Source: Ravibacter sp964559125 (GTDB taxonomy: Bacteria; Bacteroidota; Bacteroidia; Cytophagales; Spirosomataceae). From it: 64,000 nt of DNA. Made by a program: the position numbers and the translations under genes. The notes under the pieces were generated by a model that did no database searches, was not told where the DNA came from, and worked only from the letters and a program-made list of their open reading frames with translations. Each line of letters starts with the position of its first letter. Within the stretch, counting starts at the first letter, position 1. Shown in pieces: positions 44,698 to 53,392 of the stretch. The stretch spans positions 62,001 to 126,000 of the forward strand of contig CAZLGW010000012.1 in NCBI GenBank assembly GCA_964559125.1. The letters run 5' to 3'.

Positions 44698-44760
44698 TAA
44701 GACAGTAAAAGAATCACACCACCCGCTTTTGTTTCCTGATACCTGAATTGTTTCTTTAAC

Positions 44761-46659
44761 ATGAAGACCAAATTTCTCAATATTCATTATTTCACACTGG
44801 TATTTCTCCTTTTGGCAACCTCCCGGCTGGATGCCCAGAATCACCGGACCAGTGATTCCGGGCAACTACCGGAGCGCCTCAAACGCAGCGAAAGCTTTCT
44901 CGGTATCCATTTCGACTTCCACGCCGGCAAAAATGACACGCTGATAGGTCGGAACACAACTCCTGAAATGGTGAAAAGCATCATTGATAAGGTCAACCCC
45001 GATTACATACAGATTGACTGTAAAGGCCATGATGGCTATACCAGCTACCCCACAAAGGTAGGAAACCCGGCTCCCGGTATTACCGGCGACCCGCTCCGCA
45101 CCTGGCGTGAGGTGACAGCCCGAAACGGAGTAGCTCTTTATATGCACTATTCGGGTGTGTGGGATACCAGAGCCCTGGAATTAAGGCCCGAATGGGCTGT
45201 TACAAACAGCGACGGGAAAAAGAACCCGAACATGACCTCTGTTTTCGGACCATATGTCGACGAGCTTCTTATTCCCCAGCTGAAAGAGCTCGCGGGCGAC
45301 TATGGCGTCGACGGGATCTGGGTAGACGGCGAATGCTGGGCCACAGTGCCCGACTACGGGGAACGCGCTACACGCCTTTTCCGCGAAGCTACCGGCATCA
45401 CGACCGTACCGAAATCCAAAAGCGACCCGTATTGGTTTGAATGGATGCAGTTTCACCGGGAATCTTTCCGGAAATACCTGCGCCATTATGTATCGGAAGT
45501 CCGCAGCGCTTATCCCGATTTCCAGATATGCAGCAACTGGGCGTTCACTGACCACATGCCCGAACCGGTTTCGGTCCCGCTCAACTTTCTTTCGGGCGAT
45601 TACGAGCACCGTAACAGCGTCAATTCTGCCCGCTATGCCGGTCGCTACCTCGTTCATCAGGGTATTCCCTGGGACCTGATGGCGTGGAGCTTTTCCCGCA
45701 CTCCCAACGAAGATGCCATTCCCTGGAAACAGAAAACGGCCATACAACTGAAACAGGAAGCTGCCGTCGTACTGGCGCTGGGCGGCGGATTCCAGGCATA
45801 CTTCTCCCAAAGGCGCGACGGTTCCGTAAAGCTTGACGAAATGGACGTAATGGCCGAAGTAGCGCGGTTCGCCCGCGAACGACAGGCCTATTGTCATCAT
45901 TCCGTGCAGATTCCCCAGGTGGCGTTGCTGTTTTCTACCGAAGCCTATCAGCGGGAAAGCCCCGGCCTGTTTTCAAGATATACCGGCAACAACCGCCTCC
46001 GGGGAGTGCTGCAATGCCTGCTGGAAGGTCAGAACAGCGTCGATATTGTAACCGAAGATATGCTGGGGCATAATATGAAGCGCTTTCCCCTGATCGTCAT
46101 CCCCGAATGGAATTACCTCTCTCCCTTATTTCGCGACGATCTGATGGCATACGTAAAGCAAGGGGGCAACCTGATGATCATCGGAAAGGAAACTTCAGCT
46201 CTTTTTGAAGGTAAATTCACCGGGAATACTGAGGCGACACACTCCATATCTCAGGTCGGAAAAGGTAAAATATGCATGATCCCGCAATCTGTCGGCCTTG
46301 AATACCTGAAGTCGGGTGACGGGGCATTACATAGCCTGATCAATAGTTCGGTCCGTTCGATGTTTACGGATCCCATCGTCGAAGTAAAGGGCTCTCAATG
46401 GATAGACGTCTCTGCAAGCCGCCTGGGCACAAAGCTGGCGGTTCACCTGGTCAATACCTCGGGTAAACACAGCGAGCTCACTTATATCGAAGAAGTAAAA
46501 CCGGTGAAAGATCTGCAGGTTACGATCAGGAGCGACAAAAAACCATCGAAAGTGACTTTGCAACCACTCGGGAAAGAATGTAAGTTCACCTACACCGGCG
46601 GGAAGATAAAAGTCAATGTCGATTCCGTACCTATCTATGAGATCCTGGTGGTGGAATAG
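44761..46659 (+). CDS. Putative glycoside hydrolase, GHL6/alpha-amylase-like TIM barrel
   Basis: A 632-aa exported protein; signal peptide residues ~8-25 (HYFTLVFLLLATSRLDAQ). The N-terminal TIM barrel (about 40-370) has HFDFHAGKNDT, DYIQIDCKGHDG, a metal or catalytic acidic motif GVDGIWVDGECW and WDLMAWSFSR, resembling uncharacterised GHL6 or alpha-L-fucosidase-like hydrolases. Then comes a flavodoxin-like domain of the beta-galactosidase trimerisation type (about 385-530, VALLFSTEAYQRE, FPLIVIPEWNYLSP, YVKQGGNLMIIG) and a C-terminal beta-sandwich. Glycosidase activity is inferred from the fold; the substrate is unknown. The convergent amidohydrolase gene ends 7 bp after it. Confidence 0.82.
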   Translation: MKTKFLNIHYFTLVFLLLATSRLDAQNHRTSDSGQLPERLKRSESFLGIHFDFHAGKNDTLIGRNTTPEMVKSIIDKVNPDYIQIDCKGHDGYTSYPTKVGNPAPGITGDPLRTWREVTARNGVALYMHYSGVWDTRALELRPEWAVTNSDGKKNPNMTSVFGPYVDELLIPQLKELAGDYGVDGIWVDGECWATVPDYGERATRLFREATGITTVPKSKSDPYWFEWMQFHRESFRKYLRHYVSEVRSAYPDFQICSNWAFTDHMPEPVSVPLNFLSGDYEHRNSVNSARYAGRYLVHQGIPWDLMAWSFSRTPNEDAIPWKQKTAIQLKQEAAVVLALGGGFQAYFSQRRDGSVKLDEMDVMAEVARFARERQAYCHHSVQIPQVALLFSTEAYQRESPGLFSRYTGNNRLRGVLQCLLEGQNSVDIVTEDMLGHNMKRFPLIVIPEWNYLSPLFRDDLMAYVKQGGNLMIIGKETSALFEGKFTGNTEATHSISQVGKGKICMIPQSVGLEYLKSGDGALHSLINSSVRSMFTDPIVEVKGSQWIDVSASRLGTKLAVHLVNTSGKHSELTYIEEVKPVKDLQVTIRSDKKPSKVTLQPLGKECKFTYTGGKIKVNVDSVPIYEILVVE

Positions 46660-46666
46660 GCTGCTG

Positions 46667-47971
46667 TTATTTTTTTACCCAGGCCCCGTTGAGCATGACG
46701 GCGCTGATGTTGTACGTCGCCGCTATGTTTTCCGCAGGGTTTCCGTCGACAAGGACCAGATCGGCAGCCTTCCCGGCACCGATGCTTCCCAGCCTCGGGC
46801 TGTTGCCGAAGTAATCTGCATTTAACGCTGTTCCGCTTTTTATAACCTCAAGAGGTGTAAGGCCTGCCATATTCAGTAACTCCATTTCACGCTGGTAGGT
46901 CCAGCCGTGCCTGGAGTACAGGGAAGAAGAATGAGACCCAATAACGATCTTCATTCCCGCCTTATGCGCCAGCCCGACGAACTTAACCATATTTTGAAAT
47001 CCTTTCACCCGGTAGTCCTCCTTTCCCGTAGAATCGGCCTGTCTTTCAAAAGTGGCCAGTGTGGGGCAAAAAAATACGTTTCTTTTCAGCGCGAGCTCTA
47101 TCACTTCTTTTACTTTCGGCGAATCCATATCCAGGGAAGCCCATAGCCTGTACCGTTCTTCCCGGCGTGCATTGTTGTTTTCATCGACCTTTTTCTCAAA
47201 GTCGGCCCTCGCTTCAGCGCCGGCAATCGAAGTCCCGAAGGAAGTTACGTGCTCTATGCCGTTAACACCCGCCAGTATCGCATCTACAGCGTTAATCAGC
47301 TCCAGGTGTGCAACAACAGGTATGTTGTAGGAGCCTGCCGTTCCGACTACATCTTTATAAAACCGTAAAGGAAGCCTGAAATAGATCTTAATCCCGGTCG
47401 CCCCGCTTTCGGCATACCGGTGTATTACCTGCCTGGCATGATCATTATCGCGCACAAGCGTTGCTTCCTGCCCGTACGCAACCGGCGGATAGTCGAGGTG
47501 CGGACCGGTAAGGAAGATCCGGGGCAGCGGTTTATCCGTAAAGTGGATCGCCTGGTAGAAGGTGAAAGGATGGCCGGGGTCGCGGAGCGTCGTTGTACCG
47601 TTGGCCAGGCAAAGCTGTAGAAACTCGTTATCGTTGACCGAATGCAAATGAGCATCTATCAGGCCGGGTATCAGCGATTTCCCTTCCCCGTTTATCACGG
47701 ACATCTGTTTTTTTAGCCCTTCCGCTATCGTGCCCGATCCGACCGACGTTATCATCCCATCCTTCACTACCACATAGCCTCTTTCTACCGGTTCACCGCC
47801 ACTTCCGTCGATAATGCAGACGTTTTCGATCAGTATTTCCCGCCGGTCGGGTTCAGAAACGGTATTATATTCCTTCAAATACGCCCCGTTTTGCTTTTTC
47901 GCGGTTTCCTGCGCCATTCCGGAGCTTGAAATTAAAGCCCCGATAAACAGGTATTTGAGAAATGTTTTCAT
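46667..47971 (-). CDS. Amidohydrolase-family protein with altered metal-ligand motif
   Basis: A 434-aa protein of the imidazolonepropionase-like amidohydrolase superfamily, with an N-terminal signal (MKTFLKYLFIGALISSSGMA) that exports it. The first metal motif IDAHLHSV, later His residues VAHLEL and NGIEHVT, and the C-terminal GAGKAADLVLVDGNP are typical. At the position where the family has a metal-binding Asp (usually GTDA/GTDS) it reads VIGSHSSSL, so the Asp appears replaced by His or Ser. It might use a variant metal site or be a non-hydrolytic relative. It is convergent with the glycoside hydrolase gene and divergent from locus 2 sigma. Confidence 0.87.
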   Translation of the reverse strand: MKTFLKYLFIGALISSSGMAQETAKKQNGAYLKEYNTVSEPDRREILIENVCIIDGSGGEPVERGYVVVKDGMITSVGSGTIAEGLKKQMSVINGEGKSLIPGLIDAHLHSVNDNEFLQLCLANGTTTLRDPGHPFTFYQAIHFTDKPLPRIFLTGPHLDYPPVAYGQEATLVRDNDHARQVIHRYAESGATGIKIYFRLPLRFYKDVVGTAGSYNIPVVAHLELINAVDAILAGVNGIEHVTSFGTSIAGAEARADFEKKVDENNNARREERYRLWASLDMDSPKVKEVIELALKRNVFFCPTLATFERQADSTGKEDYRVKGFQNMVKFVGLAHKAGMKIVIGSHSSSLYSRHGWTYQREMELLNMAGLTPLEVIKSGTALNADYFGNSPRLGSIGAGKAADLVLVDGNPAENIAATYNISAVMLNGAWVKK

Positions 47972-48249
47972 CTGTAAAAACGTTTTAGGTATGAGCCGTG
48001 AGCTATTTTATTCACCCCGTTTTATATGCTATCGCCTGCCACAAAAAGCCCCCTCTCTCTGATATTTACTTCAATCACATATCATTACACTTTTCCGGTA
48101 TTGCTTACCGGGAGGTTAGCACGGACACAATTTGCGATATATGGATTACCCGCTAAGGAAGGCATGATAAAAAAATCTGAATAAGATAGGTATAAAAATC
48201 CGGTAAGCGGAGATTAGTATATAGAGGAAAGGTATTTTACTATCCTTAT

Positions 48250-48873
48250 TTGGCTAAACTCTGCTTAAACGTGATAAAGCATTCGGCTGACAGGCTACCC
48301 TCCGGGGTTTGGGACGCGTTCCGGAACGGGAGCCACGCCGCCTTTCAGGAGATCTATGAGGCGCATGTCCATCAACTGCTGGTTTACGAGAAAAAGATCT
48401 CCCCCAACCAGGAGCTGACCGAGGATGCCGTTCACGATCTTTTCCTCGAACTCTGGAAATCGCGGGAAAAGCTTGCAGATGTGGAAGAAGGCCAATTAAA
48501 ATTTTATCTCTACAGGGCGTTGAGAAACAGGCTGTATACGGCATTGAAAAGAATAGAAAGCAATAGGGTAGATGGGGTACCGATAGATAATTCCGACTAT
48601 TTCCACATCGAAGAACCGCTGGAAGCCCTTCTTATAGAAGACCAGACCCGCCGCGAGCTGCTGATGTCGCTCCGGACAAACCTGAAGGCGCTCACAGCAC
48701 GTCAGCAGCAGGCGATTTACCTGCGTTTTTACGAACATTTCAGCAACGAGGAAATCGCACAACTGATGGGTGTAAATTACCATTCCGCCTGTCGTTTCAT
48801 TTATAGTGGCCTGAAATACCTCAAAGAGGCAGTGCGCATCCTGGGTCTCTCTTTTTTTCTATTTAAATTCTAA
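48250..48873 (+). CDS. ECF sigma factor of uptake locus 2
   Basis: A 207-aa sigma-70 family ECF factor. Region 2 includes AFQEIYEAHVHQLLVYEKK and LTEDAVHDLFLELW; region 4 has LTARQQQAIYLRFYEHFSNE and the HTH EEIAQLMGVNYHSACRFIYS. The first in-frame Met is far downstream, so it must start at a non-ATG codon: the TTG at 48250 fits family length; a GTG at 48271 is an alternative. The tail is hydrophobic (LGLSFFLFKF). FecR follows after 20 bp and then SusC and SusD of the classical type, the usual regulatory cascade. Confidence 0.9.
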   Translation: MAKLCLNVIKHSADRLPSGVWDAFRNGSHAAFQEIYEAHVHQLLVYEKKISPNQELTEDAVHDLFLELWKSREKLADVEEGQLKFYLYRALRNRLYTALKRIESNRVDGVPIDNSDYFHIEEPLEALLIEDQTRRELLMSLRTNLKALTARQQQAIYLRFYEHFSNEEIAQLMGVNYHSACRFIYSGLKYLKEAVRILGLSFFLFKF

Positions 48874-48893
48874 ACGCAGAAGCCCGATAACAG

Positions 48894-49955
48894 ATGGATT
48901 ATTATCGTTATAAAGCAGAAGACTTTGCATCGGAAGATTACTTCAAGAAATGGGTGATCTCGCCGGAACCGGAAAGCGACAGGTTCTGGGAGGAGTTCCT
49001 GAAGGAATACCCCGAAAAATACTATGACGTTATTGAAGGACGGCGACTGGTAGACGGGTTGGAAGCTGTATTTGAAACAACGCCGGCAACTCTTGACAGC
49101 AGCAGGCGCATTTGGGAACGTTTAGAGCGATCCGTTAAAAAACACCCCTTTTTTCATACGGTGCAAGGTCGCTTTTTTTTCTGGATTTCGGCGGCATGCC
49201 TCCTTATAGCAGCCGGCTTTTTTGCTTACCGGTACTACGCCGGGGAGCATTATCCTGAGCAGGCTACCGTAAAAACCGCCTTCGATGACACGTTTTACGA
49301 CAACCCGGGGACGGACAACCGCATCTTAAAACTGCCCGACGGTTCAGAAGTAGAGATCGACGGGGGAAGCAGCATGGAATACCGGGAAGATGCAGGCATC
49401 CGGGAAGTTAAATTACGGGGAAGCGCTTTTTTCAAGGTCATAAAAAATGCCGGCAAGCCGTTTATCGTCAAAGCAGGCGGGATGAAAACTACAGTGCTCG
49501 GAACTTCCTTCCGGATCAGGGCCTACGACGTCGACCAAGTCGTAACCATAGAAGTAAAAAGCGGGAAAGTGCGCGTTTCCAGGGAAGAAGAAGATGTGAA
49601 GGATAACGCCGTCATGGTCCTTACCCCCAACCAGAAAGCTGTTTTTTCAAAAGCATCCCAATCGTTTTCGAAGGATCTTGTTGACGCACCACTTTTACTA
49701 CAGCCTGTAAACGACACTCAGGAAACGATCTACATTTTCGACGATGCACCGGTTGAAAAAATTTTCGAAGCTATCGAAAGTCAGTATGGTATAGAGATTA
49801 TCTACGACCCGGTACTAATGAAAGACTGTCATCTTAAAATTAATCTGGAACATGAATCACTTTACAGGAAACTGGATGTGATCAGCCTTGCCCTTGGTAT
49901 TGCCTATGAGAAAACAGAAGGAAAAATAGTATTCGAGAAAAAGGGTTGCCAGTAA
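48894..49955 (+). CDS. FecR-family anti-sigma factor, locus 2
   Basis: A 353-aa inner-membrane anti-sigma regulator. The N-terminal cytoplasmic part (1-108) is charged and starts MDYYRYKAEDFASEDYFKKW. A transmembrane segment lies near 110-132 (FFFWISAACLLIAAGFFAY). The periplasmic FecR domain (about 140-245) includes LKLPDGSEVEIDGGSS, VKLRGSAFFKVIKNAGKP and TTVLGTSFRIRAY, and a DUF4974 end (about 280-350) FDDAPVEKIFEAIESQYGIE. It probably receives the STN domain of the SusC encoded next. Confidence 0.93.
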   Translation: MDYYRYKAEDFASEDYFKKWVISPEPESDRFWEEFLKEYPEKYYDVIEGRRLVDGLEAVFETTPATLDSSRRIWERLERSVKKHPFFHTVQGRFFFWISAACLLIAAGFFAYRYYAGEHYPEQATVKTAFDDTFYDNPGTDNRILKLPDGSEVEIDGGSSMEYREDAGIREVKLRGSAFFKVIKNAGKPFIVKAGGMKTTVLGTSFRIRAYDVDQVVTIEVKSGKVRVSREEEDVKDNAVMVLTPNQKAVFSKASQSFSKDLVDAPLLLQPVNDTQETIYIFDDAPVEKIFEAIESQYGIEIIYDPVLMKDCHLKINLEHESLYRKLDVISLALGIAYEKTEGKIVFEKKGCQ

Positions 49956-50050
49956 AAGCCACCGAATGTGTTACAGCACATTCAGTGGCAGGTCTCCCCT
50001 GGTTTGTCTGACACCGTATTCCGGCAGGTTGCCGGAGAAAGGAGATGTTT

Positions 50051-53000
50051 ATGTCAATAAAATCAACACAACATGTAAAAATAATGAAAAAACCGTTACG
50101 CCTAATCCCTGTCATTTACCAGATGATACGATTGTCCTTCATTCACAGTATGATAGCGGTACTTTTTTCGGGAATCAGCCTGGCTACATCGGCAGCGGGT
50201 CAGGAACTCCTGACGAAAAAACTAAGCCTCGATGTAAAAAATACCGAAGCAAAGAAAGTATTGCAGCTCATTGAAAACCAGACAAATGCCAAATTTGCAT
50301 ACAGGCCTAAATTGCTTTCAGGCAGCCGGAAACTAAGCCTGCATCTTATCAATCAACCCTTGTCTGATGTGCTGGATATACTCACCCGGAATCTCAGGCT
50401 GCAGTACAAGGTACTTGACGATCAGATTATATTGAGCCCTGCCGTGACCGTTCCCGAGGCTTCCGCCCCCGCGCTCAATTTCCTGCCCCTCCCGCCGGAT
50501 GCCGACGACAGGATTCTGAAAGGTGCGGTTTCCGACGGAAAAGGCGAGCTGCTACCTGGGGTGAATATACTCGTCAAGGGCACCCAAACCGGTACTATTT
50601 CCGGCAAAGACGGCGAATACAGTATCCGGCTGCCCGACAACGCCCGAACACTTGTATTCTCGTTTGTAGGTTACAAGACCCAGGAAGTGAACGTGGGACC
50701 GAACCAGAGGACCCTGAATATCATACTGGAAACAGATGCCAAATCGCTGGAAGAAGTAGTCGTGGTAGGCTATGGCTCCGTCCGCAGGGAGGAACTTACC
50801 AGCGCTGTAGTGAGTGTCAGCGCCGAAGACTTCATTTCGGGCGCTTTTAACGATCCGATCCAGATGATAGACGGGAAAGTTGCCGGCCTGACGATGGGAA
50901 CCCGCGCTGCTGCCGATCCCAATGCAGGCTCTTCCCTGCAGTTGCGGGGTGTAGCCTCGGTCAACGCCGGCACAGGGCCCCTGATCGTGGTTGACGGTGT
51001 GCCGGGCAGGAACCTGTCGGCCATTCCGCAGGATGAAATAGAAAACATCACCATTCTGAAAGACGGGGCTTCGGCAGCGATTTACGGCGCAAGAGGAGCC
51101 AACGGCGTGATCCTTGTGACGACAAAGAGAGGGAAGGAGGGTGAAACAAGTGTTTCCTACGAGACTTACCTGACTTCAAACTATGTGGCCAGAAAGCCCG
51201 AAGTGCTGTCGGCGAAGGAATACGTAGAAAGAGGGAGGTCTAACCTCTACCCACCCTCCCAGGCCAACAACCTGCCTTACGAAAACAATTTCTACGACCT
51301 GCTCCTGCGCGATCAGTCGCTGGGGAATTACCATCACCTCGCCATAGAGAGCGGCTCCCGGAACGCTAATTACCGCCTGTCGATGAACTATCGCGATATG
51401 AAAGGGATCGATATCGTTTCGAAGCGAAAGGAGTACGGGGTGCGGCTGAACTATAACTACACTATCCGTAACCGGGTAAACGTCCACGGAAACGTATACG
51501 CAAACAAAAACAGGCAGGACATCACCGATTACGTGGCATTCCGGCAGGCCATTAAAGTGCAGCCGACCGAGCCGCTTTATGACCCCAACGATCCGAGCAG
51601 ATATTACCTCTTCAGCGGACACGACTACTACAACCCGGTAGCCCTGCTGAATACCAGCATCAACCGTAAGGAGTTTCTCAACCTGAGCGGCGATCTCAAC
51701 ATCAAATGGGACCTGACCGATGATCTTTCGACCAACCTGATGATAGCCGAAAACATCGTCGAAGGCTCGGGATACGGCTATAAAACAAGCAATTCGCACA
51801 TTTCCCGCGACAACCTGTATACCGGGATGGCCTCGCGCGACCAGAGCCGTTCAGACAACCGGATCCTGGAATGGACCGGTAACTACAACCTGAACAGGAA
51901 TTCTCACAACCTGCAAGTACTGGCCGGGTACAGCTACCAGACTTTCCTTAGTGAAAATTTCAGCGCGTGGAATGCCAATTTCCCATCCGATGCCCTGCTC
52001 TGGAACAGCCTGGGCGGCGGCAACTGGCACAGCCTTTCGGGAGGCCTGGTGGGTCCGTCGTCATCCAAATCGACCAATACGCTGATTGCCTTTTTCGGCC
52101 GCACGAATTATTCGTACGCAGGAAAATACCTCCTGACAGCTTCGTTGCGGCGTGAAGGCTCCAGCAAATTCGGAGCCAATAACAAATGGGGTAATTTCCC
52201 GGCGCTATCCGGCGCATGGATCATATCCAAAGAAAGTTTTTTCCATCTCCCTGCTGTCAACTCCCTTAAACTGAGAGCCAGCTACGGGGTAACCGGGAGA
52301 GAAAATATCAATCCGCTACTATCGCTCTCCACTTACAGCGCTACATCCTTTTATAATATGGAAGGCAACTGGCTTCGTACATGGGGACCGTCAGGGAATC
52401 CGAACCCCAACCTGAAATGGGAAGTTGGCTATAACACCAACCTGGGGATAGATGTAACCATGCTGAACCAGAAGCTGACTGTTTCGCTGGATTATTTCAA
52501 CCGGAAAACAAAAGACTTGCTGTTTTACACGCAGGTACCGATGCCGCCGAACCTCTACGGAAACACCTGGAGCAACGTGGGTTCGATCATTAACAAAGGG
52601 ATTGAACTGTTGCTGGATGCGCAGCTGATCAGTAAACCTGACTTTACATGGTCTACGAATGTAGTAGGCAGCTATGGTAAAAGCCGGATGCTGAAAATAG
52701 CAGGCAGCGCGGCGGCTGCCAAGTATATGGATCTCTATACCCTGCCTTCCCCCGGGAACCCGGGGCCGATCGTACGACTGGAGGAAGGACAGGAAATCGG
52801 CAGCTTCTACATGTATGAGCACGCCGGTGTAGACGATAACGGGAATCTTATGGTAAGGAACCAGGCAAACGAGGCGATCATAGCCTCGGCAAAGAAGGAG
52901 GCCGACAAAAGGTATGTCGGGAACGGAATCCCCGACTACATCTTCTCATGGACCCATAACCTGCGCTATAAGCGCTTCGATCTTTCGGTATTTTTCAAGG

Positions 53001-53380
53001 GAGCGCTCAAATGGGACATATATAACCTGCACGAGATGTACTACGGGCTCATCAACGCACCCGGCAACGTACTGACCGTGGCCTACGGGAAAAATGCGCA
53101 CATAAAATCCGAAAAGGAAGCGAGCTCATACTTCCTCGAAAAAGGGGATTATGTGAACCTGCGGAACCTCTCGCTGGGATACCGGTTTGCACTTGGAAAA
53201 CAGACGCTGCTACGTCAGCTGCGGGCGAATATCAACGCAACCAACCTGTTTACCCTGACAAAATTCTCCGGGCTGGATATTACCCAGCTGGAAGTTAACG
53301 GCCTGACGCCCGGCATCCAGACAATGGATTTTTACCCGACAACGCGTTCGGTCACACTTTCTGTCCAACTCACATTTTAA
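50051..53380 (+). CDS. SusC/RagA TonB-dependent transducer, locus 2
   Basis: A 1109-aa outer-membrane importer of the classical VGYGSVRRE subtype. Signal peptide near residues 25-50; STN domain (about 53-130, EAKKVLQLIENQTNAKFAY), carboxypeptidase-regulatory-like domain (about 155-230, GVNILVKGTQTGTISG), TonB-box part EEVVVVGYGSVRREELTS, plug (DGKVAGLTMG, PLIVVDGVPGRNLSA) and a barrel ending VTLSVQLTF. ATG 50051 was chosen because a Shine-Dalgarno-like aaaggag lies 6 nt before it; ATGs at 50045 and 50084 are alternatives. The downstream oxidoreductase and DUF1080 genes suggest a glycoside substrate. Confidence 0.95.
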   Translation: MSIKSTQHVKIMKKPLRLIPVIYQMIRLSFIHSMIAVLFSGISLATSAAGQELLTKKLSLDVKNTEAKKVLQLIENQTNAKFAYRPKLLSGSRKLSLHLINQPLSDVLDILTRNLRLQYKVLDDQIILSPAVTVPEASAPALNFLPLPPDADDRILKGAVSDGKGELLPGVNILVKGTQTGTISGKDGEYSIRLPDNARTLVFSFVGYKTQEVNVGPNQRTLNIILETDAKSLEEVVVVGYGSVRREELTSAVVSVSAEDFISGAFNDPIQMIDGKVAGLTMGTRAAADPNAGSSLQLRGVASVNAGTGPLIVVDGVPGRNLSAIPQDEIENITILKDGASAAIYGARGANGVILVTTKRGKEGETSVSYETYLTSNYVARKPEVLSAKEYVERGRSNLYPPSQANNLPYENNFYDLLLRDQSLGNYHHLAIESGSRNANYRLSMNYRDMKGIDIVSKRKEYGVRLNYNYTIRNRVNVHGNVYANKNRQDITDYVAFRQAIKVQPTEPLYDPNDPSRYYLFSGHDYYNPVALLNTSINRKEFLNLSGDLNIKWDLTDDLSTNLMIAENIVEGSGYGYKTSNSHISRDNLYTGMASRDQSRSDNRILEWTGNYNLNRNSHNLQVLAGYSYQTFLSENFSAWNANFPSDALLWNSLGGGNWHSLSGGLVGPSSSKSTNTLIAFFGRTNYSYAGKYLLTASLRREGSSKFGANNKWGNFPALSGAWIISKESFFHLPAVNSLKLRASYGVTGRENINPLLSLSTYSATSFYNMEGNWLRTWGPSGNPNPNLKWEVGYNTNLGIDVTMLNQKLTVSLDYFNRKTKDLLFYTQVPMPPNLYGNTWSNVGSIINKGIELLLDAQLISKPDFTWSTNVVGSYGKSRMLKIAGSAAAAKYMDLYTLPSPGNPGPIVRLEEGQEIGSFYMYEHAGVDDNGNLMVRNQANEAIIASAKKEADKRYVGNGIPDYIFSWTHNLRYKRFDLSVFFKGALKWDIYNLHEMYYGLINAPGNVLTVAYGKNAHIKSEKEASSYFLEKGDYVNLRNLSLGYRFALGKQTLLRQLRANINATNLFTLTKFSGLDITQLEVNGLTPGIQTMDFYPTTRSVTLSVQLTF

Positions 53381-53392
53381 AAAGAGCCGGTT

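Larger units (their letters stand above)
44400..44760. other. Intergenic region with repeat and hairpin cluster
   Basis: A 361-bp gap between divergent methyltransferase and glycoside hydrolase genes. It carries a cacagag-type repeat (44559-44590) and a run of four stem-loops (44585-44697). A 107-codon frame on the minus strand here lies across the hairpins, has no family features, and was not called. Confidence 0.6.

Noticed and set aside
44542..44865. 107-codon minus-strand frame before the glycoside hydrolase
   Set aside because: It crosses the hairpin cluster and the start of the opposite gene; the sequence reflects palindromic DNA.
49956..50050. Possible small gene or RNA between FecR and SusC of locus 2
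   Set aside because: The gap is under 100 bp and shows only a ribosome-binding-like aaaggag before the SusC start.
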